NCBI GenBank assembly: GCA_041390365.1
Contig: JAWKQB010000001.1
Location: forward strand, 1,426,001 to 1,490,000
Reading direction: 5' to 3'
Length of the DNA: 64,000 nucleotides
From: Syntrophotaleaceae bacterium
GTDB lineage: Bacteria > Desulfobacterota > Desulfuromonadia > Desulfuromonadales > Syntrophotaleaceae
Under the pieces are notes generated by a model, which saw only the letters and a program-made list of their open reading frames with translations, was not told where the DNA came from and made no database searches. Shown here piece after piece: positions 42,631 to 51,645 of this stretch. The position numbers were made by a program, and so were the translations under genes. Position 1 is the stretch's first letter. Every line of letters begins with the position of its first letter.

Positions 42631-43521
42631 ATGATCCCTAAAAGAAAACTAGGAAAAACCGGTGTGGAAGTTTCCTGTATCGGCCTTGGTGGTGAAGGCA
42701 TTCTCCGCTCCTGCGGCCGGGAACGGGAAGCGCAAGCGGTCATCGACCGTGCTCTCGATCTGGGTATCAACTATTTTGAATCGGCCCGGGCCTATGCCGA
42801 CAGCGAATCCTATTACGGACTCAGCCTGGGATCAAGACGGCAAGGTATTTTTCTGGCCAGCAAGGCGCACGACCGCAGCGCTGCTGGAGCCATGGAGCAA
42901 CTGGAGCAAAGCTTGCGGGCTCTGCGCACCGACTGGCTCGATCTGTGGCAGATTCACGATGTGCGCACGGACGAGGATCTGCAGAAAATTTTCGCTCCCA
43001 ACGGTTTGCTGGAAGCCTTCCGCAGGGCCAAAAAGGACGGCAAGGCACGATTTATCGGCATCACCGGACATCAGGACCCCGACATTCTGCTGCAGGCCTT
43101 GACCCTCTACGAATTCGACACGGTCCTGCTGCCGGTCAATCCGGCGGAAACGCACTGGCTGAGTTTTCCCCACATCGTTCTGCCCGAAGCCCGTCGCCAG
43201 GAGATGGGGGCCATCGGCATGAAGGTCTTCTGCAGGGGTTTCGGCCTGCAGATTCCCGGTCAGGGAAGCGCCTCCCTGTGGCTCCGCTATGCCCTATCCT
43301 TCGACGTCTCCACCATCGTCATCGGCTGCGACAATCCGCTTCAGGTCACCGAAAATTTTGAAGCCAGCCAGATATCTCCGCTCAATACTGAGGAACGTCT
43401 GGCCCTGGAAAAGGCCATTAAGCCCTGGGCCAAACGATTGATGCCGTACAAACAAAGCCGGAACCCGAAAAAATCCATTCCCAAACCGGTCCGATTCCGC
43501 CCGCTGAACAGCGACTGTTGA
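42631..43521 (+). CDS. Aldo/keto reductase family protein
   Basis: NAD(P)H-dependent oxidoreductase of the AKR fold. It has 296 residues: RKLGKTGVEVSCIGLGGEG, Asp50-type motif altered to INYFESARAYADSESYYG, the Lys in LASKAHDRS and the His in QIHDV. The C-terminal region (IGCDNPLQVTENF) is normal. DTA-x-x-Y is the usual form of the catalytic Asp motif; here it reads ESARAY, so the acid may be Glu, an oddity worth checking. Gene divergent from sbcD; the SpoIIAA-like gene follows 29 bp downstream and may be cotranscribed. Confidence 0.88.
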   Translation: MIPKRKLGKTGVEVSCIGLGGEGILRSCGREREAQAVIDRALDLGINYFESARAYADSESYYGLSLGSRRQGIFLASKAHDRSAAGAMEQLEQSLRALRTDWLDLWQIHDVRTDEDLQKIFAPNGLLEAFRRAKKDGKARFIGITGHQDPDILLQALTLYEFDTVLLPVNPAETHWLSFPHIVLPEARRQEMGAIGMKVFCRGFGLQIPGQGSASLWLRYALSFDVSTIVIGCDNPLQVTENFEASQISPLNTEERLALEKAIKPWAKRLMPYKQSRNPKKSIPKPVRFRPLNSDC

Positions 43522-43550
43522 TCCTTTGTCTCTCTTAAGAAGGTCGGGTG

Positions 43551-43910
43551 ATGTACGAGCGACTGAATCGAAGTACCGGATCATCTTTGGCTTATCGGAT
43601 AACCCGCCCTCTCGGTCGGGAAGAGATGCAGCAGATCACGGACGAGTTGGAGGGAACCATCTCCGTCCACGGCAGGATACGGGTGCTGATCGATTTGAAA
43701 GCATTTCCATTCGACGGACTGGGATCGCTGTGGGAAGAACTCAAATTCGACATTCGCCATACACCCCGCCTGGAACGACTGGCCATTGTCGGTGGAACGG
43801 ACGTCCAGCAGTGGGTCTCCAGGATATTCGGAGTCCTGACCCACACCCGCTGTCACTGTTTCAATGAGGGCGAACTGGATCGGGCATGGGACTGGCTGAC
43901 CGGGGACTGA
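43551..43910 (+). CDS. SpoIIAA-like (STAS-fold) protein
   Basis: 119 residues, soluble. MYERLNRSTGSSLAYRITRP, then HGRIRVLIDLKAFPFDGLGS and LERLAIVGGTDVQQWVSRI match the SpoIIAA-like family (PF11964), a CRAL-TRIO/STAS-like fold of unknown role that is often small and stand-alone. No phosphorylatable Ser is evident. The ATG at 43551 is used (AAGG upstream); a GTG directly before it is in frame. Follows the AKR gene by 29 bp. Confidence 0.8.
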   Translation: MYERLNRSTGSSLAYRITRPLGREEMQQITDELEGTISVHGRIRVLIDLKAFPFDGLGSLWEELKFDIRHTPRLERLAIVGGTDVQQWVSRIFGVLTHTRCHCFNEGELDRAWDWLTGD

Positions 43911-43976
43911 AGGTCCTCCGGCGGTCCTGGAACACCTCCTGATTATCATGGATCGCGGGACAAAGCAATCAGCCCC

Positions 43977-44873
43977 TTACTGTCCGAGGCAATTCTTCAC
44001 CCCCTGGGCGAAAGAGATCGGTTCAATGCCGAAAGTGTCCGCCCAGGGTCCCCTGTCGCAGATATTCCCCTCCAGCAGCATGGTCAGCTGTCCAGAGGTG
44101 ATCGGAAAAGCGGAGAACTGTTCCATGACCCGGACAACCGGTTTGACCAGGGACACCGGCTGGTGGATTTTTCGGACTTTGTCCTTGCCCAATGCCTTGC
44201 CGATCAGGTCGAGGATTTCATTGTAGGCATAATCTTCGGAACCGCACAGGTGAAAAATCCGCCCCACCGTTTCCGGCAACGACAGCGCCCGGACAAAGGA
44301 TTCGGCCACCTGCTCGAGCGCCACCGGCTGCAGCCGGTAGCGGCCGTCGCCGATCACGGGCACCACCGGCGCCAGGCGAACCATTTTTGACAACATGGAA
44401 AAAAGATCGCTGCCCGGTCCGAAAATCAGCGATGGACGGAAAATGGTCCATTCAAGTCCCGAATCCCCCACCGCCTGCTCAGCCCGCCACTTTGTCCGCT
44501 CGTATTCGGAGTATCCGTCGGCCCTGGCGCCGTTGGCGCTCATGTGAAGATATCGCCCGGTGCCGCTGGCAGCTGCAGCACGAAGAACATTTTCGGTTCC
44601 CTGCACATGCAGTCGTTCGAAGGTCACTCCTTTGTCCGGAAATTCGCGGATGATTCCGACGAGGTGGATGACCGCTTCGCATCCCCGCATCCCCTCGGGG
44701 AGGCTGCCAGGATCGGTAACGTCTCCCGGATGGATCCTGATGTCGGGATGTTTTTCCAGTTTTCCTTCCGAACCGGGGCGCACGAGGGCGACAACCTGAT
44801 GCCCGGCCGCAGCCAGCTGCCGCAGCACTTCGCCGCCCACAAACCCGGTGCTTCCCGTCACGAAAACCTGCAT
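43977..44873 (-). CDS. NDUFA9-type atypical SDR (NAD(P)-binding)
   Basis: 298-residue extended/atypical SDR. The Rossmann motif TGSTGFVG (about residues 6-13) replaces the usual TGxxGxxG, and YERTK (about 130) is the degenerate active site seen in the complex I NDUFA9 family; catalysis is doubtful. VFVTGSTGFVGGEVLRQLA, then GDGRYRLQPVALEQVAE, match closely the 58613-59539 protein. The ATG at 44873 has AAGGAG six bases upstream. It follows the MgtC/DUF4010 gene by 34 bp and is likely cotranscribed. Confidence 0.88.
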   Translation of the reverse strand: MQVFVTGSTGFVGGEVLRQLAAAGHQVVALVRPGSEGKLEKHPDIRIHPGDVTDPGSLPEGMRGCEAVIHLVGIIREFPDKGVTFERLHVQGTENVLRAAAASGTGRYLHMSANGARADGYSEYERTKWRAEQAVGDSGLEWTIFRPSLIFGPGSDLFSMLSKMVRLAPVVPVIGDGRYRLQPVALEQVAESFVRALSLPETVGRIFHLCGSEDYAYNEILDLIGKALGKDKVRKIHQPVSLVKPVVRVMEQFSAFPITSGQLTMLLEGNICDRGPWADTFGIEPISFAQGVKNCLGQ

Positions 44874-44907
44874 AGGACACTCCTTCAAAGGGTGTAGTGC
44901 GCCTTGT

Positions 44908-46140
44908 TCAAGGCCACAGCCAGAGCAGCAATAATCCTCCGGCCAGGGAAAATCCGAAAAGGACCGATATTCGTGCCAGAAGCCTGGCTTGCCCCAGAGC
45001 ACCGACAATAAAAGCTTTGAACATGATATTGGACAGAGCTCCGATCATGACCATGCGCCAGCCGGTATCCAGGTCCAGTCGATCGTTTTTGATCATCTGG
45101 GCGGTCGACAGGGTGATGGCATCCATATCCGTCAGTCCGCTGAAAGCCGCCACCACATACAGGCCGGCATCGCCGAAATGCTCTTCGGCCGCCGCGACAG
45201 CCAGCAGCACGAGAGCATAGAGGGCGCCGAAAACCACCGCGGCGATAAGGTTCGAAGGATCCTTCGGCTCGGGTATATCCGCCTTTTTTCTGTGCGCCAG
45301 CAGATAGGCCGCCAGGGAGATCAGTCCCATCCACAGGGTCATGAGGCCGAACTGGGGCAGCATTTCCCAGAAAATTTCGGGTGCCACCAGAGCCACTTCG
45401 AAGGCCACACGAATAAACACGACCGTGGAGGCGATCATGATGACAAGGGCCGCCAGCGGGGAGGCCTCGGGAGAGGTTCTGGTGCGGCGCGCATAGCTGA
45501 CGGTGGTGGCGGTGCTGGAAATAATCCCGCCAAGCAGGCCGCTCAGCACCGAACCCGTTTCCGCCCCCATATAGCGGGCCACCAGAAAACCGCCGAGGCT
45601 GATGCCGACGATCAGGACGACCATCAGCCAGATATGGAAAGGGTTGAGAACGTGATAGGGACCGTAGGAATGGTCCGGCAACAACGGCAAAATGACCAAA
45701 GCAATCAGAACCAGGCGAAAAACGGCCCGGATCTCGGCCTCGCCGATGCGCTGGACGAAACCGTGCAGAGGCTGTTTCCAGTGCAGCAGCATAGCCACGC
45801 CCCCGCCGATGGCCACGGCCTCCGCGACTCTGCCGGTCGGCAGCAGGGCGCCCACGGCGAACATGACCAGGGCGGCCACTTCCGTAGTGGGACCCGGATG
45901 CGCCTCCCGGGTGGTTTTGCGTCCCAGGTTGGCCATCACCATGGTGGCGCCGAGGGCGATCAGGCCGCCGGCCAGAATCCAGCCGCCGAACCTGACCGAC
46001 AGAATGGAACAGACGGTTCCGAGGACGGTAATCAGGGCAAAGGAGCGGATTCCGGCGGCCCGGGGCTGGGACCATTCCCGCTGCAGGCCGACCAGAAGTC
46101 CCAATCCGAGGGCTATACCGAGTTGTTGCCAGACCTGCAT
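44908..46140 (-). CDS. MgtC/SapB- and DUF4010-domain membrane protein
   Basis: 410 residues with about ten membrane helices. The N-terminal ~130 residues fit the MgtC/SapB family (IALGLGLLVGLQREWSQPR, SFALITVLGTV, TTREAHPGPTTEVAALVMF). The remainder fits DUF4010 (SVLSGLLGGIISSTATTVSY, FSGLTDMDAITLSTAQMI). Function is unknown; MgtC proteins affect phosphate/Mg2+ homeostasis. Start uncertain: ATG 46140 (AGGA at -12) or ATG 46152. Transcribed into the NDUFA9-type gene and divergently from the PRPP synthetase. Confidence 0.87.
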   Translation of the reverse strand: MQVWQQLGIALGLGLLVGLQREWSQPRAAGIRSFALITVLGTVCSILSVRFGGWILAGGLIALGATMVMANLGRKTTREAHPGPTTEVAALVMFAVGALLPTGRVAEAVAIGGGVAMLLHWKQPLHGFVQRIGEAEIRAVFRLVLIALVILPLLPDHSYGPYHVLNPFHIWLMVVLIVGISLGGFLVARYMGAETGSVLSGLLGGIISSTATTVSYARRTRTSPEASPLAALVIMIASTVVFIRVAFEVALVAPEIFWEMLPQFGLMTLWMGLISLAAYLLAHRKKADIPEPKDPSNLIAAVVFGALYALVLLAVAAAEEHFGDAGLYVVAAFSGLTDMDAITLSTAQMIKNDRLDLDTGWRMVMIGALSNIMFKAFIVGALGQARLLARISVLFGFSLAGGLLLLWLWP

Positions 46141-46329
46141 GTTGATTTTCATCCTTTCTTCGCAACGCTTTCCTTTCAATTCTAACCGAACCCGCCGATT
46201 TCACAGAGAGGGATGAAACTTCTCCCGGGTTTTCGTCCGCCGGGTTTTCCATCCGCCCACAGCTTCTTTTTCTCCCTTTCTTGAAAACTTCTTTATTTTT
46301 TCTAAAGTTAACGGAAACTGGGAGGGGTC

Positions 46330-47247
46330 ATGAAGCCGATGGTGTTGATAGGACGTTCTCTTCCTGCCCTGGGTGAACGCCTCATGCAGGCGCTGGATGC
46401 ACAGCCGGGCCGCTGTCTGATCGAGGTTTTTCCCGACGGTGAAATCAAGGTGCAAGTGAAGGAAGCGCTTGAGGGACGCAAGGTCTTTCTGCTGCAATCC
46501 ACCCACGCACCGGCCGGCGCACATCTCCTTGAGCTTCTCCTGCTCGCCGACGCCTGCCGCCGGCGGGGGGCCCAATCGATCGTTGCGATCGTCCCCTATT
46601 TCGGCTATGCCAGACAGGATCGCCGGGTTACCGGTGAGGAGCCGATCGGCGCCCGGCTTGTGGCCGACCTTCTGGCCTGCCGCTGCGACCGGATCATCGC
46701 CTTCGACCTGCACACTCCCGCCATCGAGGGATTTGCCGACATTCCCCTGCTGCATCTGACGGCGGTGCCTCTGCTGGCCGAAACCTATCGAAAACACCGC
46801 CATTCAAACGATGTCCTGGTCGCCCCGGATGCCGGTGCTGTCCGCCTGGCCAACCGATACGGCGAACTGTTGGATCTTCCGGTGGCCTACGTGGAGAAAG
46901 TGCGGAAAAGCGATCGCGAGGTGTCGGTGCGGGCGGTGACCGGTGAGGTCAAGGATCGGTCTCCGGTCCTGGTCGACGACATGATCAGCACAGGGGGGAC
47001 CATGGTGGCCGCGGTGAAAGCTTTGCTGGAGGCTGGTGCAAAGCCGGACATATCGATTATGGCAAGCCACTGTCTGCTTGTCGGCGAGGCTGCTGATCGA
47101 TTGGCGAAACTGCCTCTGCAGAGAATCCTCACCACGGACAGCATCACGCTGGCGGCAACCCGGCCTCTCCCTTTGGAAAGATACAGTCTGGCTCAGATCC
47201 TGGCAGACGAGGTGAACCGGATAGCAGGTATACCTCTCGAAAATTGA
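46330..47247 (+). CDS. prs: Ribose-phosphate pyrophosphokinase (PRPP synthetase)
   Basis: Makes PRPP from ribose 5-phosphate and ATP. It has 305 residues, near the ~310 norm: LLLLADACRRRGAQSIVAIV, YFGYARQDR, and the PRPP-binding loop VLVDDMISTGGTMVAAVKAL. The family's N-terminal FPDGE is present (EVFPDGEIKVQV). It stands alone; housekeeping prs in related bacteria usually sits with rplY and pth, so this may be a second copy. GGGAGGGG is six bases before the ATG. Divergent from the MgtC/DUF4010 gene. Confidence 0.92.
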   Translation: MKPMVLIGRSLPALGERLMQALDAQPGRCLIEVFPDGEIKVQVKEALEGRKVFLLQSTHAPAGAHLLELLLLADACRRRGAQSIVAIVPYFGYARQDRRVTGEEPIGARLVADLLACRCDRIIAFDLHTPAIEGFADIPLLHLTAVPLLAETYRKHRHSNDVLVAPDAGAVRLANRYGELLDLPVAYVEKVRKSDREVSVRAVTGEVKDRSPVLVDDMISTGGTMVAAVKALLEAGAKPDISIMASHCLLVGEAADRLAKLPLQRILTTDSITLAATRPLPLERYSLAQILADEVNRIAGIPLEN

Positions 47248-47293
47248 CCGGCTTCCCGAACCAAGGCTGTCTCGACCACAGGCAGACGGGCCC

Positions 47294-47321
47294 TTGGTGA
47301 CTCCCGGGGGCATGATATACT
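47294..47321 (+). promoter_or_regulatory. Sigma-70 promoter for the SDR gene
   Basis: TTGGTG (47294-47299), 16-bp spacer, TATACT (47316-47321) with TG two bases before the -10 (extended -10). The leader is about 45 nt. Confidence 0.5.
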
Positions 47322-47373
47322 GAAACAACCCATCAGGGTTTAAGGCTTTCTGATTAGAAACGGGAGGCAGGTC

Positions 47374-48186
47374 ATGCCAAATCCGGCTTCTCTGCAAGGG
47401 CAGGCGGCGCTGGTCACCGGTTCATCCTCAGGAATTGGCCGCGCCTGTGCCGAGGCGCTGGCCGCTGCCGGTGCCGACGTGGCGATCAATTACCATCATT
47501 CCGCCCAGCAGGCCAGGGAGGCGGCCGATCAGATATCCCGGCAGCACGGCGTGAAAACGGTCACCATCGGAGCCGATGTCAGTCAGGAGCAAGACGTCGA
47601 ACGGATGTTCGCCAGAACCCTCGAGGCCTTCGGCCATCTGGATATTTTGGTCAGCAATGCCGGTATCCAGAAGGACGCTCCCTTTGCCGACATGACGCTG
47701 GAACAGTGGCGAAAAGTTATCGACGTCAACCTGACCGGCGGCTTTCTTTGCGCCCGGGCGGCCGCAAGGGAATTTCTGCGCCGGGGCCCCGTTCCCGAGC
47801 GCTCCCGCGCCCTGGGCAAAATCATTTTTATCAGTTCCGTCCACCAGAGGATCCCCTGGGGAGGACATGTCAACTATGCCGCCAGCAAGGGCGGGCTGAT
47901 GCTGTTGATGAAGTCCATCGCCCAGGAGCTGGCGCCCCGCAAAATCCGAGTCAACGCCGTGGCCCCCGGTGCCATCAGAACCGACATCAACCGCGACGTC
48001 TGGGAAGACGAGCAGACCGCCGCCAAACTCTGCAGCCTGATCCCCTACGGCAGAATGGGTGACACTCTCGACATCGGACCTGCCGTGGCCTGGCTGGCCT
48101 CGGATGCCGCCGATTATATCTCTGGAGAAACTCTTTTCATTGACGGCGGCATGACGCTTTACCCCGGATTCGGCACCGGCCGATGA
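47374..48186 (+). CDS. Short-chain dehydrogenase/reductase (glucose 1-dehydrogenase-like)
   Basis: 270-residue classical SDR. Cofactor motif TGSSSGIG (about 15-22), NAG in VSNAGIQKDAP, catalytic Ser in ISSVHQR and Y-x3-K in NYAASKGG. The C-terminus ends FIDGGMTLYPGF. Sequence is closest to glucose 1-dehydrogenase or 3-oxoacyl-ACP reductase-like groups, so the substrate is open. A good ribosome binding site (GGAGG) precedes the ATG. Confidence 0.92.
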   Translation: MPNPASLQGQAALVTGSSSGIGRACAEALAAAGADVAINYHHSAQQAREAADQISRQHGVKTVTIGADVSQEQDVERMFARTLEAFGHLDILVSNAGIQKDAPFADMTLEQWRKVIDVNLTGGFLCARAAAREFLRRGPVPERSRALGKIIFISSVHQRIPWGGHVNYAASKGGLMLLMKSIAQELAPRKIRVNAVAPGAIRTDINRDVWEDEQTAAKLCSLIPYGRMGDTLDIGPAVAWLASDAADYISGETLFIDGGMTLYPGFGTGR

Positions 48187-48247
48187 CGGATCCTTTTCCT
48201 CCGAACCTCTGCGCCCATCGTCAAAACACCCTGTCGAGGAAGTTTCC

Positions 48248-49978
48248 ATGCCCATCACCAATGCCGACATTGCCCGCATCTTCAACCATATTGCCGACCT
48301 GCTGGAGATTGACGGGGACAATCCTTTTCGGGTAAGGGCCTACCGCAATGCCGCCCGTACCATCAGCGATCAGCCGCAAGGCATGGCAGAGATGCTCGAA
48401 GACGGCAAGGACCTTTCGCAGTTGCCCGGAATCGGCAAGGACCTGGCCGGCAAGGTTGCCGAGATTGTCGCCAGCGACCGTCTGGAAATGCTGCGGACAC
48501 TGGAAGCGAAGGTTCCACCCGATCTGTGCGAACTGCTGCGCCTCACCGGACTCGGACCAAAGCGGATCGCAGTGCTTTATCGCCAGCTCGGGATCAAAAC
48601 TTTTGACGAACTGGCCGCTGCGGCCCGGGACCAGCGAATCCGCGAACTGCCCGGGTTTGGCAAGAAGACCGAAGAAAATATCCTGAGGGAGATCAAGGGC
48701 AAGACCGCGATGGCTTTGCGTACCCGGCTCGCCGAAGCGGAACAGGTGGCCGAACCGCTGCAGGCCTATCTGAAAGCAACCGAGGGAGTGAAGCAGGTCA
48801 TGGTTGCGGGAAGCTATCGGCGGCGTCTGGAAACGGTAGGAGACCTGGACATACTGGTCGCCTGCGAGCGCGGCAGCCCGGTGATGGATCGGTTCACCGA
48901 TTTCGAAAACGTGGTCGAAGTTCTGGCCAAGGGCGGAACCAAATCCTCGGTGCGTCTGCGCGGCGGCCTGCAGGTGGACTTGCGGGTGGTTCCCGCGGTC
49001 AGCTACGGGGCGGCGCTCTACTACTTCACAGGATCGAAGGCTCACAACATTGCCGTGCGTCAGATCGCCCAGAGAAAAGGGCTCAAGATCAACGAGTACG
49101 GGGTCTTCCGTGGTGAGGGCGAGGCAGAGGAGCGGATAGCCGGCACCAGCGAGGAGGAGGTTTTCGCAACCGTCGACCTGCCCTACATCGAACCGGAACT
49201 GCGGGAGAACAGCGGCGAAATCGAGGCGGCCCGGGAAGATCGGCTGCCGGAACTGATCGTCCCCGGAGACCTCCGCGGCGATCTGCATGCTCATACAAGG
49301 GCCACCGACGGCCGTTCTTCATTGAAGGAAATGGCGGAGGCCGCCCGCTCCCTCGGCTACAGCTACCTGGCGATTACCGAACACAGCCAGGCCGTCGCCA
49401 TGGCCCGGGGTTTTGACGCCAGGCGGCTGGAGCAGCAGATCGAAGAGATTGATGAGCTCAATGAGGTCCTTTCAGGCTTTCGCGTTCTCAAGGGCATCGA
49501 AGTCGACATTCTCGAAGACGGCAGCCTCGACCTGCCCGACGAAGTGCTTGAGAAGCTTGATCTGACGGTCTGCGCCATTCACAGCAAATTCGACCTCACC
49601 CTGGAAAAGCAGACGGAACGCATCATCCGGGCGATGGACAATCCGCATTTCCGAATCCTCGCTCATCCGACCGGCCGGCTCATCAACAAGCGCGAGCCCT
49701 ACCAAGTGAACATGGAGAAAATCATGAAGGCCGCCCTCGAACGGGGCTGCTTTATGGAAATAAACGCTCAACCGGACCGCCTCGATCTGAATGACCAGCA
49801 TTGCCGCCTGGCGAAAGAGATGGGTCTGAAAGTGGCGATCTGTACCGACTCCCATCATACCGCCGGCCTCCGGAATGTGAAATACGGCATTTACCAGGCG
49901 CGCCGCGGGTGGCTGACCAGGGACGATGTCATCAATACGCGGGAGGTGGAGGATCTGCTGAAACTGCTCCAACGCTAG
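48248..49978 (+). CDS. polX: DNA polymerase X family protein with PHP domain
   Basis: Gap-filling repair polymerase with a 3'-5' exonuclease. It has 576 residues: N-terminal helix-hairpin-helix region (LSQLPGIGKDLAGKVAEI; LTGLGPKRIAVLY), pol X palm with GSYRRRLETVGDLDILV (catalytic Asp in DLDILV, about 178-194) and a C-terminal PHP domain (GDLHAHTRATDG, ITEHSQ, CAIHSKFD, LAHPTGR, TDSHH). Length and order equal bacterial PolX such as that of B. subtilis. Good match throughout. Confidence 0.96.
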   Translation: MPITNADIARIFNHIADLLEIDGDNPFRVRAYRNAARTISDQPQGMAEMLEDGKDLSQLPGIGKDLAGKVAEIVASDRLEMLRTLEAKVPPDLCELLRLTGLGPKRIAVLYRQLGIKTFDELAAAARDQRIRELPGFGKKTEENILREIKGKTAMALRTRLAEAEQVAEPLQAYLKATEGVKQVMVAGSYRRRLETVGDLDILVACERGSPVMDRFTDFENVVEVLAKGGTKSSVRLRGGLQVDLRVVPAVSYGAALYYFTGSKAHNIAVRQIAQRKGLKINEYGVFRGEGEAEERIAGTSEEEVFATVDLPYIEPELRENSGEIEAAREDRLPELIVPGDLRGDLHAHTRATDGRSSLKEMAEAARSLGYSYLAITEHSQAVAMARGFDARRLEQQIEEIDELNEVLSGFRVLKGIEVDILEDGSLDLPDEVLEKLDLTVCAIHSKFDLTLEKQTERIIRAMDNPHFRILAHPTGRLINKREPYQVNMEKIMKAALERGCFMEINAQPDRLDLNDQHCRLAKEMGLKVAICTDSHHTAGLRNVKYGIYQARRGWLTRDDVINTREVEDLLKLLQR

Positions 49979-50062
49979 AAAGAAATCCGGCTTGTTTCAT
50001 GAGTCTAATAGGGCCTATAAGACCCATAGGACCTATGGCGTCAATTCAGCCAAGACATTTCA

Positions 50063-50086
50063 AATCGAAATCGGAATCGAAATCGG
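50063..50086. repeat. AATCGN hexamer array, copy A
   Basis: Four units (AATCGA, AATCGG, AATCGA, AATCGG) followed by CTTTTTGATTTTGA and CCCCTCAC. It lies 24 bp past the SMUG gene 3' end. The spacer before it (49979-50062) contains short CCTATAGGACC-like degenerate repeats. Confidence 0.85.
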
Positions 50087-50109
50087 CTTTTTGATTTTGA
50101 CTTTACCCC

Positions 50110-50826
50110 TCACCCTTCCAACCGAATCCCCAGCTCCCGCAACTGCTCCAGCACCTTCTCGGCCCAGCCGTTGTTGGCCGCGGGGCTTGCGGGGCTTGGG
50201 TGCAGAATGCGGCCGATGCGGATATCCAGATCGGCCAGCGCTTCCCGGGCCCTTTCCTCGGCGAAACTGCCGATGCCTATTACGGTTTTGGCCTTGAGAG
50301 CGAGGACCGAATTTCTAAGGGCTTTGTCGCAGATATCGATGACCTGTCGCCGCTCCTGCGCCGGAAGCTGGACCGGTGTCCGGTTGCGGCCCGAGGCCTC
50401 CAGAAAAAGCAGTGGGCAGTAGTTCAGAACCAGAAAGCGCCGGAAAAATTTATCCGGTTCGCCGAATTTTTCCCGGAAAAGACCCCACAGGCGGCGCCCG
50501 CTTACCTCGCTGCGCCTGCAGTCGAGCCCGGTGACCGGTTTGCAGGGATTCTCCGAGGCCGGCCGGCCCACCGGTTCGCAGATCCTCAGCCAGTCGCGTA
50601 CGACGGCCACCTCCCCAAAAGGCACGCCCGTCTGGGCCATTCCCCAGGGACCGGGGTTCATCCCCAGAAACACCGCCTCCTTGGGAGCCTTGCCGTAACG
50701 CTGCAGGTAGGCCTCATGACACTTCCAGGCATATTCGAGGGGATTGTAGACATGGGTGACGGGTTCGGCGAAATACAGGGACTGCAGATCATTCGATAAC
50801 TTGCGAGTGATTTCGATCAATTGCAT
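50110..50826 (-). CDS. SMUG1-type uracil-DNA glycosylase
   Basis: Removes uracil, and possibly other damaged bases, from DNA in base-excision repair. It has 238 residues. Motif 1 GMNPGPWGMAQTGVPFG (about 66-82) with the catalytic Asn, and motif 2 HPSPASPAAN (about 205-214), define the SMUG1 family; a bacterial member has been described from Geobacter metallireducens. The ATG at 50826 has GGAG eight bases upstream. Both flanks carry copies of the same hexamer array and CTTTT-TTGA-CCCCTCAC tail. Confidence 0.92.
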   Translation of the reverse strand: MQLIEITRKLSNDLQSLYFAEPVTHVYNPLEYAWKCHEAYLQRYGKAPKEAVFLGMNPGPWGMAQTGVPFGEVAVVRDWLRICEPVGRPASENPCKPVTGLDCRRSEVSGRRLWGLFREKFGEPDKFFRRFLVLNYCPLLFLEASGRNRTPVQLPAQERRQVIDICDKALRNSVLALKAKTVIGIGSFAEERAREALADLDIRIGRILHPSPASPAANNGWAEKVLEQLRELGIRLEG

Positions 50827-50901
50827 GAAACGTCTCCTGAAAAAATCGTTAGCCGCGATTTTGGCAGGCCCGGAGGTAAATTGCAATCAAAGCAGGGCAA
50901 A

Positions 50902-50937
50902 AATCCAAATCGAAATCGAAATCGGGATCGAAATCGG
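50902..50937. repeat. AATCGN hexamer array, copy B
   Basis: Six units (AATCCA, AATCGA, AATCGA, AATCGG, GATCGA, AATCGG), followed by CTTTTGACCTTGAATGACCC. Same orientation and similar tail as copy A on the other side of the SMUG gene. Confidence 0.85.
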
Positions 50938-50956
50938 CTTTTGACCTTGAATGACC

Positions 50957-50998
50957 CCTCACTCCTCACTCCTCACTCCTCACTCCTCACCCCTCACG
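50957..50998. repeat. Tandem 7-bp repeat CCTCACT
   Basis: Six units of CCTCACN in a row (four CCTCACT, then CCTCACC and CCTCACG) before the ppa gene. Microsatellite-like; not a CRISPR because units are 7 bp with no spacers. Confidence 0.85.
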
Positions 50999-51093
50999 CT
51001 CTTCTCCCCGCACTTTAAATCCCTCATCCTTCTGTTAAAGTATTTGACGAATTGCCCGGTTTCATGCAAGAAACGCGTGAAAGAGAGAGCGAC

Positions 51094-51645
51094 ATGAATC
51101 CCTGGCATCTGGTTCCCGTGGACCAAACCCGCATCGACAAGGGCTTTCCGGTCGTCATCGAAATTCCCCGAGGGTCCAAGAACAAGTACGAACTCGACAA
51201 GCAGAGCGGACTGCTGCGTCTCGATCGGGTGTTGTACGGTGCCCTCCATTATCCGGCCAATTACGGATTCATCCCCAGGACCCTGGCAGAGGACGGCGAT
51301 CCTCTGGACGTGCTGGTGCTCGGGCAGGAGCCGGTCCATCCGCTGACTCTGCTCGAGGCCCGAGCCATCGGCGTGATGCGCATGAGGGATGAAAAGGGCG
51401 CAGACGACAAGATCATCGCGGTCAACGTGCACGATCCGGCGGTGGCCGATTACACCGGCCACGAGGTGTTGCCCCATTACCAGATGCTGGAAATCCGAAA
51501 ATTCTTCGAGGAATACAAGACCCTGGAAAACAAGGACGTGGTGGTGGAAGACCTGGAGGGTATTCCCAAAGCCCTGCAAATCATCGCTGCCGCCCTGGCC
51601 CGCTACAATGATATGGCTGATGAGCTGAAGAGGACAGAAAAGTGA
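51094..51645 (+). CDS. ppa: Inorganic pyrophosphatase (family I)
   Basis: Hydrolyses pyrophosphate. It has 183 residues. VVIEIPRGSKNKYELDKQSG (about 20-39), LYGALHYPANYGFIPRT and the metal-binding signature DGDPLDVLVL (about 68-77) with Asp ligands are all present. The ATG at 51094 has GAGAG upstream; earlier in-frame codons at 51052/51064 are weaker. The last four bases overlap the start of the thiolase gene, so it is cotranscribed with thiolase and fadB. Confidence 0.94.
   Translation: MNPWHLVPVDQTRIDKGFPVVIEIPRGSKNKYELDKQSGLLRLDRVLYGALHYPANYGFIPRTLAEDGDPLDVLVLGQEPVHPLTLLEARAIGVMRMRDEKGADDKIIAVNVHDPAVADYTGHEVLPHYQMLEIRKFFEEYKTLENKDVVVEDLEGIPKALQIIAAALARYNDMADELKRTEK

Noticed and set aside
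42513..42770. 85-codon minus-strand frame over the AKR start
   Set aside because: Lies opposite the AKR start region in AT-rich spacer; no ribosome binding site.
44885..46252. Second minus-strand frame over the MgtC/DUF4010 gene
   Set aside because: Frame-shifted overlap of the same gene; Arg/Gly-rich with no homology.
50957..50998. CCTCACT tandem repeat considered as CRISPR
   Set aside because: 7-bp units without spacers and no cas genes; a microsatellite.
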